Below, one piece after another: positions 26,985 through 36,312 of a stretch of 64,000 bases of DNA; within the stretch, counting starts at the first letter, position 1; each line of letters begins with the position of its first letter. The notes under the pieces are model-generated. The model was not told where the DNA came from. It was given only the letters and a program-made list of their open reading frames with translations, and did not search any database. A program made the position numbers and the translations under genes. Source of the stretch: Oscillospiraceae bacterium (GTDB lineage Bacteria > Bacillota > Clostridia > Oscillospirales > SIG627); the NCBI GenBank assembly GCA_015065085.1, contig SVQW01000008.1, positions 39,675 to 103,674 on the forward strand, given 5' to 3'.

Positions 26985-27770
26985 ATGAAACTTATTATCA
27001 AAGACAATTACGACGGAATGTGTGCATGGGCTGCTCAGCATATAGCCGATGCCATCAATAACCATAAGGAAAACCGCCCCTTTATACTGGGTCTGCCCAC
27101 CGGTTCTTCTCCTCTGGGTGTATATAAGAGACTCATCGAAATGAATAAGGCGGGCAAGGTTACCTTCAAGAACGTTGTTACCTTCAATATGGACGAATAT
27201 GTAGGTCTGCCCAGAGAGCACGACCAGAGCTACTGGTACTTCATGCATGACAATTTCTTCAACCATATCGACATTCCTGCAGAGAATGTGAACATACTCA
27301 ACGGTATGGCTCCCGATCTTGAGGCTGAGTGCCAGAGATATGAGGATAAAATCGCATCTTACGGCGGAATCGACCTGTTCCTGGGCGGAAGCGGTGTTGA
27401 CGGACATATCGCATTCAACGAACCCTTCACCTCTCTTACCTCCCGCACAGGTGTACGCGCTCTTACTCAGGATACCCTTATCGTAAACTCCCGTTTCTTC
27501 GGAAACGACCCCGAAAAGGTACCGAAAACCGCTCTTTCCGTTGGTGTCGGCACTGTTTGCGACTCCAAAGAGGTTCTCCTGCTCATCAGCGGTCACAACA
27601 AGGCACGCGCTCTGCGTCACTGCGTTGAGGGCGGCGTTGACCATGCATGGACTATCAGTGCACTTCAGCTCCACAAGAACGGCATTGTTGCCTGCGATGA
27701 GGATGCTTGCGGCGAACTGAAGGTTGATACCTACAAGTACTTCAAGGAAATCTATAAGAACGAGAAATAA
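26985..27770 (+). CDS. nagB: Glucosamine-6-phosphate deaminase
   Basis: 261 aa, standard bacterial length. [13 protein letters not shown] binds the phosphate, NMDEYVGL holds the catalytic Asp, and [14 protein letters not shown] holds the Asp-His-Glu active site loop. It converts glucosamine-6-phosphate into fructose-6-phosphate and ammonia in amino-sugar catabolism. ACGGAGAGTG precedes the start, and a TATAAT is at 26930-26935 with no good -35 box. No nagA is adjacent. Confidence 0.97.
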   Translation: MKLIIKDNYDGMCAWAAQHIADAINNHKENRPFILGLPTGSSPLGVYKRLIEMNKAGKVTFKNVVTFNMDEYVGLPREHDQSYWYFMHDNFFNHIDIPAENVNILNGMAPDLEAECQRYEDKIASYGGIDLFLGGSGVDGHIAFNEPFTSLTSRTGVRALTQDTLIVNSRFFGNDPEKVPKTALSVGVGTVCDSKEVLLLISGHNKARALRHCVEGGVDHAWTISALQLHKNGIVACDEDACGELKVDTYKYFKEIYKNEK

Positions 27771-27786
27771 TAATTGCAAATAAGAC

Positions 27787-28139
27787 AAAAAATCACGGAC
27801 TTTGCCCAAGTGTTCTCAAGGACACTTGGGCAGTTTTATTCGCCTTACGGCGAGTTTTATTGCTTCGCAGTGATGATATTGCCTCCGGCAGTTTATGGCG
27901 AATAAAATAACACTGAAATCGCAAGATTTCAATATCACTTCCCGAATGGGAAATATCACTCTGTGCGAAAGGCACAGAATATCACGATATAAAAAAATAC
28001 TACCCGGAAAAGAGCTTTGTTTTCTCTTCTTCGGGTAGTTTTGTCGTATACTGTTGCAAGCAGGAAATTTGTGTGCCAAATTTCGTTTATATTAAAGATA
28101 ACTGTCCTTAGCAACCCTGCTCTTTGTCCGTGATTTTTT
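27787..28139. repeat. Hairpin array inserted within split terminator arms
   Basis: AAAAAATCACGGAC (27787-27800) just after nagB is the exact inverse of GTCCGTGATTTTTT (28126-28139): the arms of a typical terminator, but about 325 bases apart. Between them are short hairpins: 27804-27831, 27841-27852, 27914-27931, around 27939-27952, 27960-27978, with recurrent AATATCAC linkers, then a larger terminator-like hairpin at 27999-28038 followed by TTTTG. This is most of the 477-base gap between nagB and the next gene. A further dyad GGCGGATG/CATCCGCC is at 28147-28166. Confidence 0.75.
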
Positions 28140-28247
28140 TAGCAGTGGCGGATGAGGGCATCCGCCCGTTATTTTTCGGGTCGGTGGAGGCAAAGACCCC
28201 TGCAATTTGTAATTATACAAAAAATCTGTTTATTGAGACCGCCCTTT

Positions 28248-29501
28248 TTATTCGTCTGCCTCCAGAACCTCCCAGTCAGACGGAGGGTTTCCGAGGTCGG
28301 GAATATCTATGGGTGCGCCGCCGTTTAAAGCTGACCTGTGGGCTAGAAGCCCGGGAATGTTGAAGCGCGCCACCTGCCATATGTTGGTGGGGGACAGCTT
28401 TCCGCTGTCGTAGGCACGGCAGAAATCGTCAACCAAAAACTGATGTGTGCCGTTGTGACCGTTTTTCATGCCGTCAAATTCCGCAGGCATTTTGCGTTTA
28501 AGCTGAATCGGTGAGGACAGCGTAAATCCCGCCGTATCGGCAAGCTGCTGGATTGCGGTTTTGTAGTCGGAATTTATAAGTTCATATATTTCCCCAGGCT
28601 GAAGCTCCTCGGTCACATCCTTCATTTCAGCACAGCCCGGTCGGTCGGGATCCCACACACTCAGACTGTGACGCGCCACGGAAAATTCGTAGCATCCGTC
28701 GGTGCCGTAAAACTGGGAAATGTAGGTCTCGGGCGACTTCCAGCCTACACAGCGGTTTTCGCTGATGCGGGCGATACCGCCGTTTGAAAGCTCCAGAAGC
28801 ATGGCGGTGTTAGAAAAGGGATTATCGTAAAGATTCTGACCCTTTGTGCCGTAAATATCGGTGCGGGGGCTTTCTTTATACCCCATTGCCACAACCCTTT
28901 TCGCATAAACACCCGGCATTGAGCCCAGAATCATGGCTGTGGAATGGGTGGGGTAGAACATCGGCGGAATACCTGCGTATTTCTTCCATTCATCGCCTGC
29001 GGAGCTTTTGAAGCTTTCCTCCATGTTGCGTATGTCATGGTTGTATTGCGCTTCGCCGTAGGTGAATTTACCGAAGGTGCCCGATTTGAATTCCCGACGG
29101 CAGAATATTGTGGGCGCACGGTAAAACCCCGTCTCGCCCATGGAGTAGGTAAGGCGCGTTTTGCGCACAAGACTTTCGATTTCCATTATGTCCTCAACAT
29201 CGATGGCACAGGGCACAGCACTGTAAACATGCTTTCCCGCCTTGAGTGCCTCGATTACCATGGGGCCGTGCTTGAAGCGCTGGGTGAAAATTGCAATGCA
29301 GTTTATGTTGTCACTTGCCACCGCCTTTTCAAAGCTGTCGATGATTTCAACGCCGAACATTGAGGCGTAATTCTCGGCGCGCTCTCTTATCAGGTCACAC
29401 ACATATACCTTTTCAACCGAAGGGTGTGCCTTGAAAAGCGGAACGAAGTTTATGCAGAAGCGTCCGCAGCCGATTATGGCTATTTTTATTTTTTCTTTCA
29501 T
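28248..29501 (-). CDS. Gfo/Idh/MocA-family oxidoreductase
   Basis: 417 aa from the ATG at 29501 (GGGAGGAAAATAAC upstream; an in-frame ATG 21 codons earlier lies inside the preceding gene). N-terminal Rossmann fold (KIAIIGCGRFCINF, residues 5-20) and a C-terminal alpha/beta domain. The usual EKP motif, whose lysine helps catalysis, is replaced by SAVP in KHVYSAVPCAID. It is the last gene of a tight operon, starting one base after the preceding QueG-like gene. NAD(P)-dependent sugar oxidoreduction is the family norm; the substrate is unknown, and the missing Lys makes the chemistry uncertain. Confidence 0.85.
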   Translation of the reverse strand: MKEKIKIAIIGCGRFCINFVPLFKAHPSVEKVYVCDLIRERAENYASMFGVEIIDSFEKAVASDNINCIAIFTQRFKHGPMVIEALKAGKHVYSAVPCAIDVEDIMEIESLVRKTRLTYSMGETGFYRAPTIFCRREFKSGTFGKFTYGEAQYNHDIRNMEESFKSSAGDEWKKYAGIPPMFYPTHSTAMILGSMPGVYAKRVVAMGYKESPRTDIYGTKGQNLYDNPFSNTAMLLELSNGGIARISENRCVGWKSPETYISQFYGTDGCYEFSVARHSLSVWDPDRPGCAEMKDVTEELQPGEIYELINSDYKTAIQQLADTAGFTLSSPIQLKRKMPAEFDGMKNGHNGTHQFLVDDFCRAYDSGKLSPTNIWQVARFNIPGLLAHRSALNGGAPIDIPDLGNPPSDWEVLEADE

Positions 29502-29502
29502 G

Positions 29503-30492
29503 TTATTTTCCTCCCTCGGGCTTTTTTCCGAATTCCCATTCTTTTTCGCGTTTGCCTGTTTCAAACTGGGTCAGCGACAGCTTCCAGTCTGGTTTTTCGC
29601 GGAATTTGTACTTGAATTTTTTGTTCAGCACACCTTTTTCCTCAAGATGTATGTAGCAGGCGCGGTCACATGCTCTTCCGCAGATGCAGGTGCGGTAAAA
29701 ATGCTTTGCGGGAGGATAAAAGTAGGTTGCATCCATTATTCTTTTCGCCTTTTCGGTGTCTATCTTTGCAATGCCCTTTATAATGTCCGTTCTGTCCTCA
29801 AAATCGGGATAGGCATCGGGCGGCATAAAGGGATTTTTTTCACCGCTTGCACCGTTGTAGTAAACCGCACAGCGCCACTCGTCCACTTTGCCGTTGTCCG
29901 CTATGGCATTGCCTGCACAGGCTTTGATGCACTCGCCGCAACCGTCGCACAGACCATCAACACAAAGAGGGGTTTCTTCAATTTCGGCATCCGTCAGAAT
30001 GAAGCAGTAACGTATAAACGGCCCGTAGTCCCTGTTTAAAACCGTGCCTCTTATGCTCATCTCGCCAAGTCCGCATTTGACGGCACAATCTTCAAAATCA
30101 AGCTGATTTTCCGCCGTTATTCCGCGATATATGTCGGTGTAGTCCATTTCTGGATTTGTGCCGTCGTAACGGTTCATAATAAGCTGATTTTTGCGCTGGG
30201 GGATAGCTTCAAACCCCTCGTCCTCTATTAGATTTGACACATTGATAAGAGCCAGAGGCATGACGGTTTCTTCGAGGTTTTCGACCCCCATTGTGGTGTA
30301 CTGGTAGTAGGTGCTGCCCTCCTCCACACCGCGGTAAATTCCGCGCAAAACACGAAATCCCAGACCAATTACCGTTTTTACCTGCGGAAAAATCCTGAAA
30401 ATCGCATCATTTTCGTCAAAACGCTTTGCGCAAGCAAACCCTATAATGTCCGCATCAAAACGCTTTGCACACTGTATTATGCTTTCTCTCAC
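29503..30492 (-). CDS. QueG-like double [4Fe-4S] protein, paralog C
   Basis: 329 aa. The N-terminal two thirds resemble the epoxyqueuosine reductase/reductive-dehalogenase-like fold (VIGLGFRVLRGIYRGVEEGSTYYQYTTMG). CDGCGECIKACAGNAI is a 4Fe-4S motif (CxxCxxCx3C), and TCICGRACDRACYIHLEEKG plus the intervening Cys fits a second cluster. In true QueG the second motif is CDICQxxCP, so it is a divergent relative. Its start overlaps the stop of the preceding paralog by 4 bases. A queuosine role is not implied by having three copies together. Substrate unknown. Confidence 0.8.
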   Translation of the reverse strand: MRESIIQCAKRFDADIIGFACAKRFDENDAIFRIFPQVKTVIGLGFRVLRGIYRGVEEGSTYYQYTTMGVENLEETVMPLALINVSNLIEDEGFEAIPQRKNQLIMNRYDGTNPEMDYTDIYRGITAENQLDFEDCAVKCGLGEMSIRGTVLNRDYGPFIRYCFILTDAEIEETPLCVDGLCDGCGECIKACAGNAIADNGKVDEWRCAVYYNGASGEKNPFMPPDAYPDFEDRTDIIKGIAKIDTEKAKRIMDATYFYPPAKHFYRTCICGRACDRACYIHLEEKGVLNKKFKYKFREKPDWKLSLTQFETGKREKEWEFGKKPEGGK

Positions 30493-31391
30493 AGCTTTCC
30501 CTCCTCCTTAAGATGCTCATAGCACACCGTTTCACAGCTTTTCCCGCACAGACAGGGCACATAGCCGAAGTGGGTGTTGGGCAGAAATCTGAGCTTGGGA
30601 TAAATATCGTTGGCACTCCCGCTGTCAAAGCGCTTTTCACCGTTTATTATAGCTTCTTTTTCGGGATTGTCTGCCAGAAAATCCTCTGCCATAAAGGGGT
30701 TTGATTTGTGTGCACCGCGGTAATATACACTGCACTGCCAGCTGTCAACACCATTTTCGCCGATGGCGTTTCCCGGGCAGGCTGTTTTGCATTTTCCGCA
30801 ACCGTCGCACAGGCTTTTCCCGAAGGGCTTGTCGTATTCCAGCGGCATATCCGTAATAATGTACACAAACCGCATAAAGGTTCCGTATTTCGGGACTATC
30901 ACCTTGCCGTGAAGCCCTGCCTTGCCCAGTCCGCACACCTCGGCAGCTTTGTTATAGTCAATTATAACATCAGGCGCGGGCTTACCGGGTGCTACGGGCG
31001 AGGAAAACTGTAACTCGTATATGCGCGCAACCTCGGGATTTGTGGATTTGTCGCCCTTAACGCGAAAACCGGGTATACTGCGTTGCAAACAGGCATCATA
31101 GCCCTCGTTTTCGATGACAGCGCCCATTTTTAAGAGAAAAATTTCCGCAAAGGTCTCGTCTATGTACTTTACACCAAGGTTTGTGTAGTTGTAAAACTGG
31201 CTTTTATGCTTCATGGCATTAAAAAGCCCGCGCGGAATTTTTATTCCGAAGCCTATAATACATTTGGCATTCGGAAGTATCTGAAAGGGGTCGTGACGCA
31301 GGTCGGGATTTTTCATCAGAGAAATATCACCTATACCGCACACCGCCGCGCCCAGCTCCTTTGCCTTTTGCTTTATAAATTCAGCAGTCAT
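30489..31391 (-). CDS. QueG-like double [4Fe-4S] protein, paralog B
   Basis: 300 aa. Same layout as its two neighbours: IIGFGIKIPRGLFNAMKHKSQFYNYTNLG, then CDGCGKCKTACPGNAI and a C-terminal CLCGKSCETVCYEHLKEEG. The start has TAGGAGTG upstream, 10 bases after the stop of paralog A. Likely a cytoplasmic iron-sulfur redox enzyme; substrate and cofactor (cobalamin or not) are unknown. Confidence 0.8.
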   Translation of the reverse strand: MTAEFIKQKAKELGAAVCGIGDISLMKNPDLRHDPFQILPNAKCIIGFGIKIPRGLFNAMKHKSQFYNYTNLGVKYIDETFAEIFLLKMGAVIENEGYDACLQRSIPGFRVKGDKSTNPEVARIYELQFSSPVAPGKPAPDVIIDYNKAAEVCGLGKAGLHGKVIVPKYGTFMRFVYIITDMPLEYDKPFGKSLCDGCGKCKTACPGNAIGENGVDSWQCSVYYRGAHKSNPFMAEDFLADNPEKEAIINGEKRFDSGSANDIYPKLRFLPNTHFGYVPCLCGKSCETVCYEHLKEEGKL

Positions 31392-31401
31392 TTTTTCACT
31401 C

Positions 31402-32481
31402 CTATCTGTCCATTTTCCAGGGCTTTGAGGTTCTCAGCGGTTGCTTGAAGCGGTCTGCCATGCATCCGCCCTTCTTTTCCAGCATACTCACACAGCCTCG
31501 TATGCATCCGCCGCATTTAGCCATGTTGTAGCCTACCCAGCTTGGGAAATACTTTTCAAGTGTGCCGTAAACCTTCATTATTTCTTTTTCGTCGGCAACG
31601 TCGGTGGCACCCTCCAGTAAATCCAACATACCGTTTTCGTTTTTGTCAAATACCTCTTTGGGCACAAAGGGGTTGTAATATCTTCCGCCGTGGGTGTAAA
31701 AAGCGTAACAGCGCCACATGTCGATGTCGCCCCATTCGCATTTTTTGCCCGCAAGGTTCACTGTTACGGTTTTACCCGATTTTATGTCGGGAATACATCC
31801 CCCCGGGCACTCGCGCACACACGCTCCGCATTTACGGCAAAGAGGCTCTCCGCTGTACATTTCGTCGTATTCCAGCTCTGCGTCGGTGAAGATGAACGCC
31901 ACCCGCTGTAACGGACCGAATTCGGGAGTGAGAAGCATCTTGCTCCAGCCGATTTCACCCAGTCCGCATGCCACAGCCGCCAGCCTGAACTGAAACTGCA
32001 GGTCGGGCGGAACTTTTCCTTCGCCTGTCTCTCGGGTGAACTGAACACTTCTGTGATGTGCGGTTTTTCCTTTGGCGTGCTTGCTGACCTCTATTTGCTC
32101 CTCGGGCGAGAGGGTGTTTCCCGGACTTCCGTCCATGTCGGAAACGATTCCGCGCGCGCCGGTGTTGCGGTATACCACCGCTTCATAGCCCTCGTCCTCG
32201 ATAACCTTTCCTACGTGGTACAACACTGCGGGAGCAAAAATTTCATTTATTCCGCCGTATGCCATGGAGGGGTACTGGTAAAACTGGGTGCCCTCCTCAA
32301 TTCCGCGCTGAACTCCGCGGGGTATGCGGAATGCAAAGGCTATACAGCTTTTTGCCCTTGGGAACAGGTATCTCGGGTCCATTTCGGGCGGTGCACCCTC
32401 AAAACGCGACATAGGTCCGATTCCGCATTTGTCGGCACCTGCTTCCAGTGCCGCCTGCTTTATCATACTGCTTGTCAACAT
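31402..32481 (-). CDS. QueG-like double [4Fe-4S] protein, paralog A
   Basis: 359 aa, the longest of the three. CIAFAFRIPRGVQRGIEEGTQFYQYPSMAYGG matches the same N-terminal motif as the others. CRKCGACVRECPGGCI is the first cluster motif, and KCGGCIRGCVSMLEKKGGC is the second. A longer insert between the clusters distinguishes it. It lies 15 bases after the U32-like gene (AAAGGAAAAAGAT upstream of ATG). Confidence 0.8.
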   Translation of the reverse strand: MLTSSMIKQAALEAGADKCGIGPMSRFEGAPPEMDPRYLFPRAKSCIAFAFRIPRGVQRGIEEGTQFYQYPSMAYGGINEIFAPAVLYHVGKVIEDEGYEAVVYRNTGARGIVSDMDGSPGNTLSPEEQIEVSKHAKGKTAHHRSVQFTRETGEGKVPPDLQFQFRLAAVACGLGEIGWSKMLLTPEFGPLQRVAFIFTDAELEYDEMYSGEPLCRKCGACVRECPGGCIPDIKSGKTVTVNLAGKKCEWGDIDMWRCYAFYTHGGRYYNPFVPKEVFDKNENGMLDLLEGATDVADEKEIMKVYGTLEKYFPSWVGYNMAKCGGCIRGCVSMLEKKGGCMADRFKQPLRTSKPWKMDR

Positions 32482-32496
32482 ATCTTTTTCCTTTCT

Positions 32497-33474
32497 TTAT
32501 TTCAATTCCGCAACGGCATTTTCAATGTCGTCATATATGAGTACGCTGTTTGAAATACGACTGTTTAACTTGGTGTTTTCAATAATATACGGGTACAGTA
32601 CGCCGCTGTGGTCAGGCTCGCACAGCTCGGCAACATTACCCACATATTTTTCGTTTATGTAAGCGTTAAGTGTTCGCACGGGACGGCGACTTGCCCGTGT
32701 GGCAAGCTTGAGCATGGGGAATATGCCTTCATAATACTTCACGTCCTCGGGACGTATAAAGGATGTGTGGGAAATAAAGGCGGCGGCTCCTTTTTTCTCG
32801 AGAAAATCACGGCACACACCGCGGAATTCATAGCCGTTGTCCATGGCGGCTATTTCCTCCTCATGCGCTACAAGGCTGTCATGAAAAAAGTGGGCAGAGC
32901 AGTTGTTGAGGCATCCGCTGTTGGCGAGGGCGTAAAGCGTTTTGCCGTTTTCATCACACCATTTTTTGAGCTTTTCAATGGTTTTAAAATCATGGTTTAA
33001 TTCTCTTTTCAGATAAAATCCGTCAAAGTGTTCGCTTATGTACTCCATGCCCTCGGTGCTTCCTATGCACATGTTGACAGAGGCGCGGGTCTCGATACCG
33101 TTGAAATTTTCCTTGACAAAGCGTGCAATAAGCGGAGATGTGGTGGTAACACCGGACACACCGTAATTTTGTATGAGGTGCTCCAGCGTATTTCCGATTT
33201 TTTCAAAAAATGCCCGTGAAAGGCTGTATTTTCCGTAGCACACGGCGTTAAAAAGCACGTTCAGCTTTATGCCGTTTCGGCTTAGTGCTTCAAGGTCGCT
33301 TTCCTGCTTCAGACGTGCGGTGAAGTCGGACATTCCCTCTGCCTTTACTATGCTTCTGCCGTTGGCAAAGTCGCCGTAAGAAAAATAAACCTCAAAAATG
33401 CTGTTCTTATTTCTGATTATTGCATCCACCAATTCCGTGTCGGCACACGGCTTGAGACCTATCGAAAATTTCAA
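32497..33474 (-). CDS. Peptidase U32-like protein
   Basis: 325 aa. The TIM-barrel-like sequence with SGCLNNCSAHFFHD resembles the conserved U32 cysteine motif (NSxCLxxCxxH), and VNMCIGSTEGMEYI fits the barrel. U32 relatives include collagenase-like PrtC and the tRNA or ubiquinone hydroxylation factors RlhA, TrhP and UbiU/V, several of which bind a [4Fe-4S] cluster. The start at 33474 is a TTG (no ATG in suitable position; AAGAAGTG upstream), so the exact start is uncertain. First gene of the five-gene operon. Confidence 0.75.
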   Translation of the reverse strand: MKFSIGLKPCADTELVDAIIRNKNSIFEVYFSYGDFANGRSIVKAEGMSDFTARLKQESDLEALSRNGIKLNVLFNAVCYGKYSLSRAFFEKIGNTLEHLIQNYGVSGVTTTSPLIARFVKENFNGIETRASVNMCIGSTEGMEYISEHFDGFYLKRELNHDFKTIEKLKKWCDENGKTLYALANSGCLNNCSAHFFHDSLVAHEEEIAAMDNGYEFRGVCRDFLEKKGAAAFISHTSFIRPEDVKYYEGIFPMLKLATRASRRPVRTLNAYINEKYVGNVAELCEPDHSGVLYPYIIENTKLNSRISNSVLIYDDIENAVAELK

Positions 33475-33518
33475 AATATCACTTCTTTCCCAAATTTGAA
33501 AAACTTTTTTATTTGCTA

Positions 33519-33547
33519 TTGATTATACAGGAAATTTGTGATACAAT
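33519..33547 (+). promoter_or_regulatory. Promoter of AraC-family gene
   Basis: TTGATT (33519-33524), 17-bp spacer, TACAAT (33542-33547); this excludes the in-frame start at 33513. Confidence 0.65.
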
Positions 33548-33596
33548 GTATAACAAAGCCAATGAGAAATATAAAAAAACAAATATGGTGGATTTT

Positions 33597-34448
33597 ATGA
33601 AGCTGTCGGATATAAACCCGCATATACGCTATGCGCGCATACATCATACTCTCAACACACGGAATGAATACAGCGTTTGCTATGATTGCCGTTTGTTTTT
33701 TATCAATAATGGAAATGGAATTATAGACATACAGGGAGAAAAACAAGGCTTTTCGGATAACACCGTAATATATCTGCCTCCCGGAACGAAATATAAATTT
33801 TCAAAAAACAATGAAAATGCTATAAGTATAATTGTTTTTGATTTTGACCCCTCGTGGGAATACTCGCACCTTGCTGATTCCCTGGGCACGGTTACCGAGT
33901 CGGAATTTGACAAAAGCCGTGTTATGACATATGAACTGCCGTGTGAATTTTCCGAGCCGTTTGTGATGAGCTGTCCCGACATATACGGCCATCTGACACA
34001 GGCGGTACAGGAATTTCTGGAGTGCACACTGTATTACAGGGAAATGGCGGGCGTACTTCTTAAAATGTCCCTGACAAGAATCCTGCGTGAAAAACATGCT
34101 TGCACGGGCACCGAAAGCAAAACTGTCTCTGCGGTTATGGAATATATACACAAAAATTACGATGACGCCGAGCTGTCAAACGAAGATATAGCGCATAAAT
34201 TCGGCTATCATCCATATTATCTCGGCAACATTGTCAGCCGTGCGGCAGGAATGTCGCTGAGGCAGTATCTCACCCGATATCGCCTGAAGATGGCACAGAA
34301 TTTTCTCATAACAACAGAACTGGACATAAATGTTATTGCTTGGCGGTGCGGCTTTAATTCCACTGCGTATTTCATACGGCTTTTCAGAGAGTTTTTCGGC
34401 ATCACTCCCGGAGCTTACCGCAAAAGTGTAAGCCGCGGAGCAATATAA
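33597..34448 (+). CDS. AraC-family transcriptional regulator
   Basis: 283 aa from ATG 33597 (GGTGGATTTT upstream; ATG 33585 is possible). N-terminal cupin-like sensor (LFFINNGNGIIDIQGEKQGFSDNTVIYLPPGTKYKF), C-terminal AraC double helix-turn-helix (LSNEDIAHKFGYHPYYLGNIVSRAAGMSLRQYLTRYRL, ending FFGITPGAYRKS). It is divergent from the U32/QueG-like operon and is the best candidate for its regulator (inference from position). Confidence 0.9.
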   Translation: MKLSDINPHIRYARIHHTLNTRNEYSVCYDCRLFFINNGNGIIDIQGEKQGFSDNTVIYLPPGTKYKFSKNNENAISIIVFDFDPSWEYSHLADSLGTVTESEFDKSRVMTYELPCEFSEPFVMSCPDIYGHLTQAVQEFLECTLYYREMAGVLLKMSLTRILREKHACTGTESKTVSAVMEYIHKNYDDAELSNEDIAHKFGYHPYYLGNIVSRAAGMSLRQYLTRYRLKMAQNFLITTELDINVIAWRCGFNSTAYFIRLFREFFGITPGAYRKSVSRGAI

Positions 34449-34527
34449 AATATGTCCAAATTATTAATTCCGATATAGAATATAATATGAAAGTTTCAGG
34501 TATTGTTTAACAAATTGTTCAAATGTA

Positions 34528-34556
34528 TTGACTTTTCATATTATATATGGTAAAAT
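34528..34556 (+). promoter_or_regulatory. Promoter of the first DegT gene
   Basis: TTGACT (34528-34533), 17-bp spacer, TAAAAT (34551-34556), 74 bases before the ATG at 34630. Confidence 0.75.
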
Positions 34557-34629
34557 ATATGGAGACATATAATTGGGTGTAAAATGCCTTTTTTGTGGCG
34601 TAATATACTCATACACCGAGAGGAACGTA

Positions 34630-35889
34630 ATGGAGAAGTTTGAAAAGAAGGTATGGCTCGCCACCCCTACAATGCACGGCGAGGAAATGGAATACATACG
34701 ACAGGCATACGAAACCAACTGGATGAGCACAGTGGGCGAAAATATTAACGAGGTTGAAAGAATTGCCGCTCAGCAGGCGCAAATGAAGCATGCTGTGGCG
34801 CTTTCCTGTTGCACCGCGGCACTTCATCTGGCTGTCAAGCATGCCGGCGAAGCTCTTTACGGTAAGCCCGCCATAAGTCACGGTGCGTTGGAGGAAAAAC
34901 GGGTTTTCTGCTCGGATATGACCTTTGACGCTACCCTTAATCCCGTGGTTTACGAGGGCGGTATTCCCGTGTTCATCGACACAGAAGCGAAATCATGGAA
35001 TATGGACCCCGCGGCACTGGAAAAAGCATTTGAAATGTATCCCGAGGTCAGACTTGTGGTTTATGCCGAGCTGTACGGCTTCCCGGGACGCATTGACGAA
35101 ATAAAGAGAATTTGCGAAAAGCACGGTGCGCTTCTTATCGAGGATGCCGCCGAGGCTATGGGTGCAACGGTGGACGGCAGAATGTGCGGATCCTTCGGCG
35201 ATTACTCCGCCGTAAGCTACAACGGAAACAAGATTATTACAGGTTCCGCGGGCGGATGCCTTCTGACCAATGATATTGAAATTGCCAACAAGGCACGCAA
35301 ATGGTCCACTCAGGCGAGAGAAAATGCCCCCTGGTATCAGCACGAGGAGGTGGGCTACAACTACCGCATGAGCAATGTCGTTGCAGGTGTAGTGCGCGGT
35401 CAGTATCCGTATCTTGAGGAGCATATAGCTCAGAAAAAGGCAATTTACGAAAGATACCGCGACGGCTTAAAAGGACTTCCCGTCAAGATGAATCCCATCA
35501 CCGACGGAACACAGCCCAACTACTGGCTGTCGGCTATGATTATTGACGGCGATTATATGTGCAGACAGGTCAGAGACGACTCCAATGCTCTGTACATCAA
35601 AGAAGTCGGAAAGACCTGCCCGACAGAGATTTTAGAAACCCTTGCAAACCACAATGCCGAGGGCAGACCAATTTGGAAGCCCATGCACATGCAGCCCATG
35701 TACAGAATGCATGAATTTGTGACCCGTGAAGGTAGCGGACGTTGCAGAACCAATGCTTATATTGCAGGCGGTTGCATGGACGTTGGCGCGGATATTTTCC
35801 ACCGCGGTCTGTGCCTGCCCAGCGATAACAAAATGACCGCTGACGAGCAGAACAAGGTAATTGAAATAATAAAAAGCTGTTTTAACTGA
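34630..35889 (+). CDS. DegT/DnrJ/EryC1 PLP aminotransferase, GC-rich copy
   Basis: 419 aa from ATG 34630 (AGAGGAACGTA upstream). SYNGNKIITGSAGG holds the PLP lysine, EDAAEAMGA the Asp that contacts the pyridine ring, and the family length fits. It transfers an amino group to a 4-keto nucleotide sugar. Together with the sugar-phosphate transferase that follows, it resembles the start of a PglE-PglC-like module. An A+T-richer, closely similar copy is at 36524-37810, with the same LATPxMHGEE N-terminus. Codon use matches the upstream chromosome, unlike the second copy. Confidence 0.9.
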   Translation: MEKFEKKVWLATPTMHGEEMEYIRQAYETNWMSTVGENINEVERIAAQQAQMKHAVALSCCTAALHLAVKHAGEALYGKPAISHGALEEKRVFCSDMTFDATLNPVVYEGGIPVFIDTEAKSWNMDPAALEKAFEMYPEVRLVVYAELYGFPGRIDEIKRICEKHGALLIEDAAEAMGATVDGRMCGSFGDYSAVSYNGNKIITGSAGGCLLTNDIEIANKARKWSTQARENAPWYQHEEVGYNYRMSNVVAGVVRGQYPYLEEHIAQKKAIYERYRDGLKGLPVKMNPITDGTQPNYWLSAMIIDGDYMCRQVRDDSNALYIKEVGKTCPTEILETLANHNAEGRPIWKPMHMQPMYRMHEFVTREGSGRCRTNAYIAGGCMDVGADIFHRGLCLPSDNKMTADEQNKVIEIIKSCFN

Positions 35890-35901
35890 TGAGGTTTACA
35901 T

Positions 35902-36312
35902 ATGTACGCAAAGTTTTTTAAGCGTGTGATGGATTTTGTACTGTCACTGATGGCTCTCATTGTACTGTCCCCCGTTCTTTTGGTGCTGATAATCGTGGGT
36001 GCTTTTGCCATGAAAGGTAACCCGTTCTTCACCCAGCTCCGCCCGGGTAAAATCGACAAAAATACAGGTAAAGAAAAGATATTCAAGCTGATAAAATTCC
36101 GCACAATGTCCAACGCCAGAGACAAGGACGGAAATCTTCTGCCGGACGATGTCCGCCTGAACAAATACGGCAGAATTCTCCGCAGCACCTCGCTGGACGA
36201 GCTGCCCGAGCTGATAAACATCCTCAAGGGCGACATGTCCATCGTCGGGGATGGATGTATAATAGAGACAACCAGGAAAAGCATTGATTTTTCAAGGGTT
36301 GTCACGGTCTAA
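35902..36312 (+). pseudogene. Truncated sugar-phosphate transferase
   Basis: Residues 1-116 are the start of a bacterial sugar transferase (PglC/WbaP-C type): one hydrophobic reentrant segment (about 8-35), FKLIKFRTMSNARD, and STSLDELPELINILKGDMSIVG with the catalytic Asp-Glu of LDELP. The family continues with PRPL and a further 80-90 residues; here the frame passes into about 20 unrelated residues and stops. The break is at about 36249. A full-length, A+T-richer relative is at 37819-38463. Best reading: a resident gene cut by insertion or recombination. Only an inactive fragment is expected. Confidence 0.8.

Noticed and set aside
33513..33596. 5' extension of the AraC gene at 33597
   Set aside because: It overlaps the -35 and -10 boxes at 33519-33547 and lacks a ribosome binding site.
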